Both the position numbers and the translations under genes were made by a program. From Thermoplasmatota archaeon (lineage in GTDB: Archaea; Thermoplasmatota; Thermoplasmata; Thermoplasmatales; Thermoplasmataceae), in assembly GCA_023379825.1 (NCBI GenBank), contig JAMCPQ010000005.1:1-64000 (forward strand): a DNA stretch of 64,000 nt. Direction: 5' to 3'. This document shows positions 36,564 through 48,254 of this stretch, piece by piece (positions within the stretch are counted from its first letter, which is position 1; each line of letters starts with the position of its first letter). The notes below the pieces were generated by a model. It searched no databases. It was not told the origin of the DNA and was given only the letters and a program-made list of their open reading frames with translations.

Positions 36564-37361
36564 ATGCTGTCCGGAACTGGAATATCCATAGTTTCAACAG
36601 TAAGAAACGAAGAAAGTCATATAATGGATTTTCTGAATTCAGTATCCGGTCTATCTCAGCCTTACGAACTTATTATTGTTGATTCGGAAAGTTCGGATCG
36701 AACAGGGGATTTAATTAACTCATATAGCGGAATTCCTCAGCTTAAATATATTCGGAAAAATTGTTCAAGGGGCGAAGGAAGAAATATCGGGGCATCTCTT
36801 GCGAAATATGATTATCTCCTGTTTCTGGATGGGGACTGTGAGTTCTCAAAGGACCTGCTGGATTCATTCAGGAGGATTTTGTCCGGAGACTACCAGGTGG
36901 TCGCAGGTCTTACAGAACTTTCAGGAAGCCCAAAGTTCTCCAGGCTCAAGCGTGTGCCTCTTTACGTCGGTGGCTTTGAGGTAACTTCTCCTTCTTCAAA
37001 TCTCTGCTATTCCAGAAAATTATTCAACAGTCTTGGCGGTTTCAATCAGGAATTAGTGACTGCTGAGGATATTGATCTTAACATAAGGGCCATGAGATCA
37101 GGAGCGAAGGCAACAACCTGCCGTGACTGCGTTGTACGGGCGTTCACCCGAAATAATACATGGTCTTTCCTGAGCCAGGCATTCTGGAACGGATATGGAA
37201 GGGGTCAGTTAAGAATAATGTACAAGGATTCCTGGAGTGACATAACCAGAGGTGAGAGATTTGGGAGCGGTTTCACCTTTACAAACATTCTGAGGCTTTC
37301 TTGGGCATTTTTCGGGTATGTATATGCGCTGATTAAAAGGGGGAAATATCCTCATAAGTAG
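36564..37361 (+). CDS. Family 2 glycosyltransferase
   Basis: An inverting GT-A enzyme: ISIVSTVRNEESHI, LIIVDSESSDRTGD, RGEGRNIGASLAKYDYLLFLDGDCE with the DGD metal/nucleotide motif, and TAEDIDLNIRA supplying the later acidic residue. The C terminus is basic with one weak hydrophobic stretch. It probably adds sugars to a lipid or protein glycan; the neighbouring surface protein is rich in N-glycosylation sequons, but no link is shown. It lies 9 nt after the small Cys-rich gene. Confidence 0.85.
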   Translation: MLSGTGISIVSTVRNEESHIMDFLNSVSGLSQPYELIIVDSESSDRTGDLINSYSGIPQLKYIRKNCSRGEGRNIGASLAKYDYLLFLDGDCEFSKDLLDSFRRILSGDYQVVAGLTELSGSPKFSRLKRVPLYVGGFEVTSPSSNLCYSRKLFNSLGGFNQELVTAEDIDLNIRAMRSGAKATTCRDCVVRAFTRNNTWSFLSQAFWNGYGRGQLRIMYKDSWSDITRGERFGSGFTFTNILRLSWAFFGYVYALIKRGKYPHK

Positions 37362-37415
37362 TCTTTGATGATTTCAGTGTCTTACTGTGAAATGTTATAA
37401 TCATAAGAGAGCATA

Positions 37416-38981
37416 ATGGGCAGAATGACCAGGGACGATCTCTATGGTGGAATAAGGAGATCTGAAATTTCAGTTCTTTTCAAGCTATATCCGGTATTCA
37501 GGCGATACCTGAAGGACAGGGAAAGGTCGAAAAAAGATGAAGAGAAGACCTGGGATTACAGGAGGGAAAGGAATGGTGAGCGGGCTGTTCAGACTTTCAT
37601 TGATCTGGGCCCGACATTCATAAAGCTGGGTCAGGTTCTCTCAGCAAGGCCGGATCTGCTTCCAACTGAGTACATAAAGGCATTCGAAAAACTTCAGGAT
37701 CAGGTTGAACCTGCCCCTTTCGAGCAGGTTCTCCCAATTCTCAGGGAGAATGTTAAGGATTTCGACAGTGTATTCGAGGATTTTCAGAAGGAGGCTATAT
37801 TTGGTGCATCATTAGGACAGGTTCATGTGGCAACTTACAAGGGAAGGAAAGTTGCAGTCAAGGTCAACAGACCAAATGTTGAAATCCGCCTCAAAAGAGA
37901 TCTGATGGTTATTGATCGCCTTCTGTCGCTGGCAAAAGGCAGGATAGAAAATTTTCTCTACATAAGTGTTTCCAATGTCATCAATGATTTCAAGTACAGA
38001 ATTTTCGATGAACTTGATTATACCAAGGAGATCAGAAATGCAGAAAAAATCAGAAAGAATATTGGATCCCGGGAAAACATCATAATTCCTGAAGCTTACA
38101 GAGAGATATCCGGGAAGAAAGTCCTTGTACTTGATTATGTGGATGGAATAAAGATCACAGATACTGAGAAACTTAAGGAAGCGGGCCTGGACCTGAAGGA
38201 CCTTGCCTTCAGGGTCGATCTTCTCTTTATGCGGATGCTCCTGAGGGATGACATATTTCATGCGGACCCTCATCCAGGAAATATATCTGTGACTCCACAG
38301 GGATCAATAATACTGTACGATTTTGGAATGATAGGTAATCTGGATGAGAAGACAAGATTCTCTCTTCTTTCCCTCTACGATGGATTGGTAAATACAGATC
38401 CAGATCAGATAATGGACGCACTTGTGGAGATGAAAGCTCTCTCTCCGGCCGCTAACAGGGCAATAATGCGCCGAACAATGGAAATGGCCATAGCAGGAAT
38501 GCAGGGAAAGAATCCTGAGGAGAGCGAGATTCGTGAACTCCTGGAGATTGCCAATGGAGTAATTTTCGAATTTCCATTTAGATTGCCAAGGGCACTTGTG
38601 CTCTACATGAGAATGTCCTCTCTTTTGGAGGGTGTGTGCTTAAAGCTCGACCCGGAATTCAAGTTCGTAAAGGTGCTCAGGCAGCTTCTGTATCAGGAGG
38701 GATTACTGGATGAACTATACAGGAAGCAGATTCAGAACTTTGTAAGGAAATCCATTATTTCCATTGAAAGAGGCCTGGACGTGCTTCCCATGCTTAAGAG
38801 GAGGCTCGAGGATCCTGAACCAATACCCAAAAAATCAGATGTTAAGACCCCAGCTTCACTGTTTCTTGGTTTCGTACTTATAGCATCAATTATGGAAATG
38901 AAAAATCTTTCATGGTTTTTCTATCCTATTGTGGCATTTGATTTGATAGGATTTGCACTGGTGTTGTTGAGGAGAAAATAA
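37416..38981 (+). CDS. ABC1/AarF/UbiB-family atypical kinase
   Basis: A UbiB/ADCK-type protein kinase-like ATPase linked in other organisms to quinone synthesis. The KxGQ motif FIKLGQVLSARPDLLP, the A-rich loop GASLGQVHVAT replacing the usual P-loop, the VAVKVNRP lysine, DDIFHADPHPGNISV catalytic loop and LYDFGMIG metal motif are all visible. A C-terminal hydrophobic hairpin (about residues 488-518) anchors it to the membrane. With the MenA-like UbiA gene elsewhere in the window, a role in quinone synthesis is plausible. The 521 aa length is normal. Confidence 0.92.
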   Translation: MGRMTRDDLYGGIRRSEISVLFKLYPVFRRYLKDRERSKKDEEKTWDYRRERNGERAVQTFIDLGPTFIKLGQVLSARPDLLPTEYIKAFEKLQDQVEPAPFEQVLPILRENVKDFDSVFEDFQKEAIFGASLGQVHVATYKGRKVAVKVNRPNVEIRLKRDLMVIDRLLSLAKGRIENFLYISVSNVINDFKYRIFDELDYTKEIRNAEKIRKNIGSRENIIIPEAYREISGKKVLVLDYVDGIKITDTEKLKEAGLDLKDLAFRVDLLFMRMLLRDDIFHADPHPGNISVTPQGSIILYDFGMIGNLDEKTRFSLLSLYDGLVNTDPDQIMDALVEMKALSPAANRAIMRRTMEMAIAGMQGKNPEESEIRELLEIANGVIFEFPFRLPRALVLYMRMSSLLEGVCLKLDPEFKFVKVLRQLLYQEGLLDELYRKQIQNFVRKSIISIERGLDVLPMLKRRLEDPEPIPKKSDVKTPASLFLGFVLIASIMEMKNLSWFFYPIVAFDLIGFALVLLRRK

Positions 38982-38983
38982 AC

Positions 38984-39364
38984 TCACTCAACTTTGATTG
39001 TCTTGACACCCGATGCCGGGATAGTCACTGTAAGCACACCATTTGTGTACTTTGCTGAGAAATTCAGGTCGGGATTTGTCTCAAAGGGAAGGTGTAGCAC
39101 CTTGTTAACCCTTTCAGGTCTCTGGTCCATGAACACTGTTCCCTTAACATCTGTCTCTCTTTCTGCATTTATTGTCAGTGTTCTCCTGTTTATTCTAACA
39201 TTTATATCCTTCTTGTCGAAGCCAGGCATATCTGCTTCAACAATAAGGTCTCCACCCTTTTCATACATAGTTACAGGGGGGTAAAGATAGGTCATTATCT
39301 CCTTTGATCTTTCGTTAATATTCTTCATGATTTCCCCTGAGAAATACCTTAATGGATTGTACAT
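38984..39364 (-). CDS. hsp20: Small heat-shock protein Hsp20
   Basis: An alpha-crystallin chaperone: a short N-terminal arm (MYNPLRYFSGEIMKNINERSK), then the beta-sandwich with LIVEADMPGFDKKDINVRI, LTINAERE and the C-terminal VLTVTIPAS plus a short tail. The start at 39364 is chosen over the ATG at 39373 because the Thermoplasma Hsp20 N terminus begins MY-P and because a TATA-like box (39391-39400) places the transcript start near 39371. The C-terminal I-X-I motif (IKV) is present. Convergent with the AarF/UbiB gene, 2 nt apart. Confidence 0.93.
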   Translation of the reverse strand: MYNPLRYFSGEIMKNINERSKEIMTYLYPPVTMYEKGGDLIVEADMPGFDKKDINVRINRRTLTINAERETDVKGTVFMDQRPERVNKVLHLPFETNPDLNFSAKYTNGVLTVTIPASGVKTIKVE

Positions 39365-39471
39365 ATCTATCATATAACAATTGTTTCAGATTATTTAAAT
39401 TTGAGCTTGTCTGTTTTTCATGGTACTATTTTGAAAGATTAGAAAGAAAAACTGTTTTTCCAAGGAACAGT

Positions 39472-40020
39472 ATGTACTTGTCTGAATTTTCAATAAGATT
39501 GTTTATATATGCTTCTCATTTCTCACCACTGTTGCCGGCCATAAAGATAAGGGAGGATCTGGAAAGCCTATACAAACTGAAAACTTTGATGATAATTGCG
39601 TTCATCATAACTTTTCTCCTTGAAAACAAATACATAAAATTCCTTGAGGACCCTGCCCTCACAAGCAGATTTGTGTTATTCTTCCAGGATTCAAATCTCC
39701 TTACGCTCTACGGAACGCTAATAGGTTTGCTTCTTACGGCCTATTCCATGATAGTTGCAATAATGCCTCTGTTCTCAACTGAGAGCCTTCAAAAGCCAAT
39801 ATTCAATCAGATAAACAGGTTATTTGTTTTCACAATTCTTGACGGGACTCTGCTGCTCATACTGTATTTCACAAACGGTTTGATTCCTTATTCGAACACA
39901 GGTCTCTTTCTTGATTCGGAGATATTTTTCTTCCTTTGCCTGCTTATTGGGCTTATATTCTGCGTTCTGACTCTATCCGATCTCTTCAGAATCGTCAGAA
40001 AAAGAGGAGCAAGGAGATAG
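39472..40020 (+). CDS. Four-helix membrane protein of unknown function
   Basis: No family recognised. The product has about four predicted membrane helices (around TLMIIAFIITFLL, NLLTLYGTLIGLLLTAYSMIVAI, LFVFTILDGTLLLILYF and EIFFFLCLLIGLIFCVLTL) separated by short charged loops and a basic C terminus (RKRGARR). The ATG at 39472 is used; the frame is open from 39352, but that part overlaps the Hsp20 promoter region. Convergent with trpB2, 1 nt apart. Confidence 0.55.
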   Translation: MYLSEFSIRLFIYASHFSPLLPAIKIREDLESLYKLKTLMIIAFIITFLLENKYIKFLEDPALTSRFVLFFQDSNLLTLYGTLIGLLLTAYSMIVAIMPLFSTESLQKPIFNQINRLFVFTILDGTLLLILYFTNGLIPYSNTGLFLDSEIFFFLCLLIGLIFCVLTLSDLFRIVRKRGARR

Positions 40021-40021
40021 G

Positions 40022-41386
40022 TTATTTCACGTATTCCGGTATCCTTATCTCTCCTGGTTCCCAGTCCTGAAGTTTCCCAGAGTTATATTCCTGATATGCG
40101 GAAAGATCAAGAATTCCATGTCCGCAGTTATTGAATATGATGACCTTCTTCTCTCCTGTCTTTTTGCATCTCAGTGCCTCGTCCATCGCATATCTAAGGC
40201 CATGAGCTGACTCCGGGGCAGGGAAAATTCCTTCAGTTCTGGCAAAAAGTTCTGCAGCTTCAAAAATCTTATTCTGAGTATATGACACGGATCTGACAAA
40301 ACCCTTGTTTATGAGCATTGACAGACTGGGGGCCTTTCCATGATATCTCAGCCCTCCTGCATGAATGGGAGGATTGGCAAAATTATGCCCCACTGTATAC
40401 ATTTTGACCAGAGGTGTCAGTTCCGAGGTGTCAGCGAAATCATAGGTGAACTGTCCTCTGGTTGTGGAGGGAACAGCTGCAGATTCGACTGCAACAAATT
40501 CTGTTTCCCCCTTTTTCCTGAGGCTTCTGGAAAGTATAGGATAAATGAATCCGGAATAGTTTGAACCTCCACCAATTGCACCGGTCATGAGATCCGGCTC
40601 GATATCAATCATTTCAAGCTGTTTTTCAAGCTCCAGACCAATTATTGTCTGATGTGCCAGAGCGTAATTGAAGGAAGAAGCCAGCAGGTACCTTGCATTA
40701 TCATTTGAGAGAACGTCCTCCACTGCCTCGCTAATTGCAATGCCAAGAGAACCTGGGTGTTCAGGGTCACTTTCCAGGTATTTACTGCCGATCTTAGTGT
40801 TTCTGCTCGGAGACTCCAGGACCTCGGATCCATAGGTTTCCATCATGATCTTTCTGCCAGGCTTCTGTCTAGAGCTCACTCTGACCATATAAATTCTGGA
40901 CTTCATTCCAAACAGGGAACATGACATTGCCAATGCGGAGCCCCATTGACCCGCGCCTGTTTCGGACACAGCAAGTTCTATTCCCTGTTTCATGGCATAA
41001 TAGGTCTGCGGCAATGCCGTATTTGGTTTCATGCTGCCAACAGGGGAGACATGTTCACCTTTGAAAAAGATCATTGCCGGTGTTTTCAGATACTCCTCAA
41101 ACCTCCTGGCCCTGATGAGTGGGGTGGGTCTGGGAAGCCTTCTGTATGCATCCAGAACTTCTTCTGGAATATCGAAATATCTGTCCTCAGAGAACTGCTG
41201 CTTTACAATTTCCTTTGGAAAGAGCCTTTCCATGTCGCTTTTCTTAACGGGCTCCATGGTCTTCGGATCTAGCATGGGTGCAAGTTTCTCCGGAAGATCA
41301 GGAACTATATTGTACCATCTCCTGGGAATGTCCTCAGGATCAAGGTTTGCACCATAATTCAGGTCAGAATATCCCTTTGCTGTCAT
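40022..41386 (-). CDS. trpB2: Tryptophan synthase beta-like TrpB2
   Basis: A PLP enzyme of the long TrpB2 branch (454 aa; TrpB1 is about 400). PLP-lysine motif GSMKPNTA, SETGAGQWGSALA, YMVRVSSRQKPGR and the phosphate-loop IGGGSNYSGF are typical. No trpA or other trp gene is in the window; orphan TrpB2 copies are thought to salvage indole or to make tryptophan from serine and indole without TrpA. The C-terminal PAPESAHGL, NNCGHG and DLSAY segments match the family. Confidence 0.92.
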   Translation of the reverse strand: MTAKGYSDLNYGANLDPEDIPRRWYNIVPDLPEKLAPMLDPKTMEPVKKSDMERLFPKEIVKQQFSEDRYFDIPEEVLDAYRRLPRPTPLIRARRFEEYLKTPAMIFFKGEHVSPVGSMKPNTALPQTYYAMKQGIELAVSETGAGQWGSALAMSCSLFGMKSRIYMVRVSSRQKPGRKIMMETYGSEVLESPSRNTKIGSKYLESDPEHPGSLGIAISEAVEDVLSNDNARYLLASSFNYALAHQTIIGLELEKQLEMIDIEPDLMTGAIGGGSNYSGFIYPILSRSLRKKGETEFVAVESAAVPSTTRGQFTYDFADTSELTPLVKMYTVGHNFANPPIHAGGLRYHGKAPSLSMLINKGFVRSVSYTQNKIFEAAELFARTEGIFPAPESAHGLRYAMDEALRCKKTGEKKVIIFNNCGHGILDLSAYQEYNSGKLQDWEPGEIRIPEYVK

Positions 41387-41464
41387 TAAATCAACACCAG
41401 TGTAATTATATTATCATTAATGTACTTTTCCCAATGAAAAACAATTTAAAAATGAAATGAAAAG

Positions 41465-42829
41465 TCAGGGTTCAAGCCCGAATTCCCTGATTTTCCGCTC
41501 CTTCTCCCTGTTCAGGGTTTCCCTGTCCACCAGAGACCTGTCAACCCTGTATTCCTTCTGGGGAGCCCAGACAAGGAATATGGCAATGAAAATTACAGAT
41601 ATTATGATCCATCCCTGGCTAATTGAGAAAAGCCCCAGAATGAGCGGGAAAATGAATGCCCCCCCTCCTGTACCGAAACCTTCAAAGTAGGATGAAGCTG
41701 CTCCAACCAGCTGCACACCGTATCTGTCTCCAAGAAGCGCAAATACAGGACCAGCTATCAGGAATGGTATTCCAGTGCTTATGGTTATGGCGTAAATATA
41801 GACTATGGAAATCGGATGAATGAATGTTGACAGAGCTACAAGAGAGAAGGATACTGCTGCTCCACCCAATCCTATCTTCATGAATATCACCCTCTTTCTG
41901 AGCCTGTCACTTAAAGGTCCGAATATCAGGATAAGTATTCCCTGAACCACACCCCAGACTGTTCCGAGGATTTCAATCTGCCCTCCGTTAAGGCCCTGAA
42001 GCTTTGGAAGAACCTGCTGAAGATAGAATCCAGATATTATATTTGCACCGCCGATCACCACAAATCCGGCAAGAATTGCCAGAGCCATCCATCTGTACCT
42101 GAAGAGAGACTTCGCAACCTCAGATACCTTCATGTTTTTGGCAGGCGGAACATCTCCCCAGTCTATCAATGGAAGGCCAACCATGGGGCCGTAGGGCTTT
42201 GCCATAAAGAATGTGAGGACACCAGCTATTATTCCAAGTATTCCCACGATCAGTGCCCACATCGCCCAGCCATGTGTTATGGAAATGTCTATGCCGGCCA
42301 GCAGGTCCAGTGATATTGCCCAGCTGTATACTGCTATGAACACTCCAAGGTACCTGGACCTTTTTTCAATAGGGAACCATAGCTGCACTGTCTTGACTAT
42401 GCCTGACCATGCAGCCCCGTTGAACACCCCCTCAAGTACCCTGAGAGCAATCATTTCCGGAAAACTTGTAACATACTGGAAAAGGAAAGTGGTTATCCCC
42501 GCTATTATGAGGCCAATGGTCACAACTCTGTTTGGCCTGAATCGATCATTGAGGTGGCCCCACATGAAGTTAGTGACAATGAAAGCTGCCCCAAACGATG
42601 ATATCAGGAGTCCGACATCGAAGGTTGAAAGCGAAAACTGTTTCTGAATGAAGCTGTCAACAGATGGCACCCAGTACCAGATTAGCGCGTATGTGAAGGA
42701 GGCAATGATACTCCACGTTACAATAATCTTCTGCTGTCTGCTCAGTATCTTTCTCTCATTCTGATTAAGATCGGCAAAAGCTTTCGTCTCGTACCTCTGT
42801 GTGCCCTGCTTCATAGTATCATAATCCAT
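41465..42829 (-). CDS. Major facilitator superfamily transporter
   Basis: About 12 predicted membrane helices with the MFS motif A between helices 2 and 3 (GHLNDRFRPNRV) and its repeat in the second half (GPLSDRLRKRVIF). Length 454 aa with a polar N-terminal arm of about 35 residues. Substrate unknown; metabolite:proton symport of organic acids is the common role. It is divergent from the cyclophilin gene, and the 240-nt gap holds an inverted repeat. Given the catabolic region beginning about 6 kb further on, uptake of its substrate is a reasonable but untested idea. Confidence 0.85.
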   Translation of the reverse strand: MDYDTMKQGTQRYETKAFADLNQNERKILSRQQKIIVTWSIIASFTYALIWYWVPSVDSFIQKQFSLSTFDVGLLISSFGAAFIVTNFMWGHLNDRFRPNRVVTIGLIIAGITTFLFQYVTSFPEMIALRVLEGVFNGAAWSGIVKTVQLWFPIEKRSRYLGVFIAVYSWAISLDLLAGIDISITHGWAMWALIVGILGIIAGVLTFFMAKPYGPMVGLPLIDWGDVPPAKNMKVSEVAKSLFRYRWMALAILAGFVVIGGANIISGFYLQQVLPKLQGLNGGQIEILGTVWGVVQGILILIFGPLSDRLRKRVIFMKIGLGGAAVSFSLVALSTFIHPISIVYIYAITISTGIPFLIAGPVFALLGDRYGVQLVGAASSYFEGFGTGGGAFIFPLILGLFSISQGWIIISVIFIAIFLVWAPQKEYRVDRSLVDRETLNREKERKIREFGLEP

Positions 42830-42923
42830 TGAGACTATACCTCCGGCAATCTATGTCAGCTTTGGATTCCCTGAAATATTCTCTTGCACCGTACTGGCTG
42901 TCTAATTCCCATCTCCAAACATT

Positions 42924-42939
42924 ATTATTCGACAATAAT
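42924..42939. promoter_or_regulatory. Inverted repeat in the MFS / cyclophilin divergent region
   Basis: ATTATT, 4 nt (CGAC), AATAAT, with a further ATTATT copy nearby at 42943-42948. It sits about 95 nt upstream of the MFS start. AT-rich repeats arise easily by chance here, so this is only a candidate operator. Confidence 0.2.
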
Positions 42940-43070
42940 GTCATTATTCCTCCAATGGTGAGATATATCTAACATATAAATGTTAACCTTCAACTCAGGT
43001 GACCATTCAATCAAATATGTTTTAAAATAGGAATATTTAGGTAATCCTGCACAATGAACTAAAGAAAATC

Positions 43071-43529
43071 ATGACTGAAGTAACTCTTGAAACTACAGAG
43101 GGAAAGATAACAATAGAGCTCTTTGAGAAAGAAATGCCGGTAACAGCAGGCAATTTTAGAAAACTTGTTGAGAAAGGATTCTACAATAATGTGATTTTTC
43201 ACCGTGTAATTCCGGATTTCATGATTCAGGGCGGGGATCCCACGGGCACAGGTATGGGTGGACCAGGGTACACAATAAAAGATGAATTCACTAAGAATAA
43301 CAGAAATGACCGCGGAACCATTTCCATGGCAAATGCTGGTCCAAACACAGGTGGAAGCCAGTTTTTTATAAATGTTGTTAATAACAATTTCCTTGACAGG
43401 AAGCATCCTGTTTTTGGAAAGGTAAAGGAAGGAATGGAGGTGGCAGACAGAATAAGCAAAACCAAGAGAGACAGGAATGACAGGCCCCTAAAGGAGGTAA
43501 GAATCCTGAAGGCCTACATTTCCAGTTAA
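43071..43529 (+). CDS. Peptidyl-prolyl cis-trans isomerase (cyclophilin)
   Basis: A cyclophilin-fold folding catalyst. The core motif [30 protein letters not shown], then [15 protein letters not shown] with the proline-binding residues, and [14 protein letters not shown] are complete. Length 152 aa with no signal peptide, so cytosolic. A weak AT-rich box precedes the ATG. Active-site Arg, Phe and Gln residues are in place, so activity is expected. Confidence 0.95.
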   Translation: MTEVTLETTEGKITIELFEKEMPVTAGNFRKLVEKGFYNNVIFHRVIPDFMIQGGDPTGTGMGGPGYTIKDEFTKNNRNDRGTISMANAGPNTGGSQFFINVVNNNFLDRKHPVFGKVKEGMEVADRISKTKRDRNDRPLKEVRILKAYISS

Positions 43530-43532
43530 GCC

Positions 43533-44525
43533 TTACATTTCCCTCCTCAACTTTCTCTCTCTTGAGCTAAGATGTGCATCGGACACAATGGTTATGACTG
43601 CCCTTCCAGTAAGCTGAATGCTTCCTATTATGAACAGTATTACGCCATCAATCTCATTCATACGTGGAAGGAATTCTATGCTGCCAACAAGGAATTCAAG
43701 ACCAAGGGTAAAGTCGTTTCCTATACCAAGCCAGTGATAGAAAGACCTGAGTGTTCTGCTCCTTTTCTGAGATGATTTCTTGATTGTCAGGGATTCTGAG
43801 ATATTTTTATCCAGGAGCATTTCGCTTCTTCTGGCAAGCATCTTAAGGAAAAGACCTGAATTCATCACTTCCTCCAGACCTTCAATATCTTCGTCCTTCC
43901 AGTTTTTCTGTACCTCCTGAAGTATAGAGAAAGAATCCGTTCCGTAGAATCCTTCATTCAGTATTTCAACCAGATCTACAAACCACCTTCTGCTTAGATA
44001 CTTCTCCATTTCCCTACCATCAAGGTCGATCCTGCTCACATTTTCTCTGCTGAACTGGTTAAACTCTTCGCTCTCAAGGAAAGGGTCAGATGAGCATAAA
44101 GCAATAAGAGGGGACTCCTGTATCATTTTCCCGATCCTTGTATTCCTGAGAACAAGTATACCGATTATGGCCTTTGAGAAACCGTAATTCAAACTCAATG
44201 AGAGCGTGATCTCCTCTGCAAGTTTATCGGACTGAAGAATTTCTATGATCCTTGAGAATAGCAACTTCCTTCCATTTTCATCAGGAAGAACAGAGAATAT
44301 GCCATAAACCTGAAATCTATCAAGGTCCCCGTTGCTCACTGTTATTCCATAACCTTTAATGATGGATTTTACCTGTTCTTTCCTGAAACCGGTAACTTCT
44401 TCTATGAATTTATAGACCGCAGACCATCTGAATCCTATTATTGACTGGCTGTTCACAAGCAGCCTTAAAATATACAGTACATTGTTTTCCTGTTCCTTTG
44501 TGTTTCCCAGACCATCAGATCCCAT
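43533..44525 (-). CDS. Uncharacterised protein with C-terminal YrhK-like membrane hairpin
   Basis: The N-terminal 240 residues are mixed helix with no recognised family. The last 70 residues (GNDFTLGLEFLVGSIEFLP, then GVILFIIGSIQLTGRAVITI) resemble the YrhK membrane hairpin domain, two short helices joined by a small loop. The N-terminal region includes a possible helix-turn-helix-like segment (RWSAVYKFIEEVTGFRKEQVKSI), but I would not call a DNA-binding function. Length 330 aa. Convergent with the cyclophilin gene, 3 nt apart. Confidence 0.5.
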   Translation of the reverse strand: MGSDGLGNTKEQENNVLYILRLLVNSQSIIGFRWSAVYKFIEEVTGFRKEQVKSIIKGYGITVSNGDLDRFQVYGIFSVLPDENGRKLLFSRIIEILQSDKLAEEITLSLSLNYGFSKAIIGILVLRNTRIGKMIQESPLIALCSSDPFLESEEFNQFSRENVSRIDLDGREMEKYLSRRWFVDLVEILNEGFYGTDSFSILQEVQKNWKDEDIEGLEEVMNSGLFLKMLARRSEMLLDKNISESLTIKKSSQKRSRTLRSFYHWLGIGNDFTLGLEFLVGSIEFLPRMNEIDGVILFIIGSIQLTGRAVITIVSDAHLSSRERKLRREM

Positions 44526-44749
44526 TATGAATTATCACACAAAGAATACGGAATTATGTTTTATTATTCTTTTCCCGAATCAGGCCAATCCGGAACCTAA
44601 AGGTGTATCTGGCCATTAGTTAAAATTTGAGTAATAAGGACTTCCTCATTATTTTATGAAATAGTTTGCATGAAGTAGATATTTATTTAGAACTACCTAG
44701 GCCTCTGGACTTAACTAATCTGCTTATTTTAGAGTAAGTATTATATAGA

Positions 44750-46174
44750 ATGGCATTCTATAGCACGCTAATGAGTAGCATTGAACTCAAACAGGGAGTA
44801 CTGAACAGAGGTGAAACACTCTTTCAGGGAATTGCAGCTTCTGCACCGGCAGGTGCTGCAGTTGCGACAATGACCGGAGCTGCTGGATATGCCCTTGGAG
44901 CTTTACCACTGTCCGCGCTGATAGCTTTCTTCGTTGTAGTGCTTAACGCTTACATCATAAAGAGAATATCTTCCAGGATGGCTGGTGCCGGCGGTTATTA
45001 TGACTACACTAAGGTGGCATTTGGACCGGTTGTCGGGGCATTCACTGGATGGATGTACATTCTTTATCAGATTTTTGCAATGGCTTTCATTGCCCTGAGC
45101 ATATCGGTATTTGTCCCGGCATTGCTATCCGAGGTATTTGGAATAAACATACCATCCTATACATGGCTCCCCCTTCTGGCGGGTACAATGCTATTTGGAT
45201 ATTTTGTCTCAGTTGTGGGAATAAAACAGTCTCTGAAGTATGCCATGGTTATGGGAACCATGGAAATACTGGTTGTCATAGCAATAGGCCTTGCAATAGT
45301 ACTTGAGCATCCTGCCATAAACACGGTACAGGTGTTCACGCCGAAATTCGCATCAGGTGGAATTAGTGGAGTGATGCTCGGTGTTCTTTTCATGTACACT
45401 TCATTCTCCGGATTCGGGACCATGACTCCACTGGGGGAGGAGGCCAAGAATGGGAAGAAGATGGTTGGCAATACAATAGTCATTTCCGCACTCATACTGG
45501 GAGTATTCTTCGTATTTGCAGCCTATGCTTTCACTGTTGGATGGGGTCCACTGAATATGTCCACGTACGCAACAAACCTTGTCCCTGGTATAATACTGAC
45601 GAAGAGTGACCTAGGACTTATAGGGGCCATAATAATAACTGTGTTCTATATAAACAGCATACTGACCGATATAGCAGTGTTCTTCAACAGCTCCTCTAGA
45701 GTTTCTATGGCACTGGCCAGAAACAATATCCTTCCAAGTGCAATGTCGCGTATACACCACAAACACCAGACACCTCATGTTTCTGCCGCTGTTATGGGGA
45801 TCGGGGCTTTCCTGATTGCTGCTGTAGGAACGGTCGCACTTGGAGGTGGAGGTTTCAACATATTCCTTGTGACGGGAATAGTTTCAACATTACCTGCACT
45901 GCTTGTACACGCAATAGCAAACGCTGCTCTTCCTGCCCTCAACAAGCGGGAAACAAGGAAATGGGGTGCTCTGAACCTACTGCTCCCAATTGTAGCAATA
46001 GTTATACTGGGGTTCGTTTTCTACGGGACATTCATATCAATAAGCTCGACTGTGATCATAGGTTCAGTGATTTTCCTGGTCTGGGTTGTGGTCGGTATAG
46101 TTTTGTCTTTTGCAAGGAAGAAGAGTTACGTCCTGGACAAGAAGTACGAAGGGCTTGTGGGAGGGCAGGAATAA
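44750..46174 (+). CDS. APC-family amino acid permease
   Basis: About 12 membrane helices with the APC fold: the unwound first helix region APAGAAVATMTGAAGYALGALP, the following MAGAGGYYDYTKVAFGP loop, and SGFGTMTPLGEEAKN in the sixth helix are typical of amino-acid/polyamine/organocation transporters. Length 474 aa. The ligand (amino acid or similar) cannot be read. It precedes the F1 peptidase gene by 60 nt on the same strand, so peptide breakdown and amino acid transport may be linked. Confidence 0.88.
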   Translation: MAFYSTLMSSIELKQGVLNRGETLFQGIAASAPAGAAVATMTGAAGYALGALPLSALIAFFVVVLNAYIIKRISSRMAGAGGYYDYTKVAFGPVVGAFTGWMYILYQIFAMAFIALSISVFVPALLSEVFGINIPSYTWLPLLAGTMLFGYFVSVVGIKQSLKYAMVMGTMEILVVIAIGLAIVLEHPAINTVQVFTPKFASGGISGVMLGVLFMYTSFSGFGTMTPLGEEAKNGKKMVGNTIVISALILGVFFVFAAYAFTVGWGPLNMSTYATNLVPGIILTKSDLGLIGAIIITVFYINSILTDIAVFFNSSSRVSMALARNNILPSAMSRIHHKHQTPHVSAAVMGIGAFLIAAVGTVALGGGGFNIFLVTGIVSTLPALLVHAIANAALPALNKRETRKWGALNLLLPIVAIVILGFVFYGTFISISSTVIIGSVIFLVWVVVGIVLSFARKKSYVLDKKYEGLVGGQE

Positions 46175-46216
46175 ACCCACAAACAATATTTAAATTCCAC
46201 AGGTATGGGCTAATGA

Positions 46217-48048
<1,832 letters not shown>

Positions 48049-48254
48049 TTATTCTCCTGTCACAGAATTATAATCCCCTAATAATCTTAATTGAAAATGT
48101 GAATGTTATTGTGTTAAATCATTAACTGTTTACGCTTCAATTTTTAAAATGAAATCCATTTTCTATACAAACAATGTAATGCAATATTCGTGGAGGAATT
48201 AACTTCAAAACAAGAAAACATTTTAAGCTGAAAATGGTATGGAAAACAGATAAC

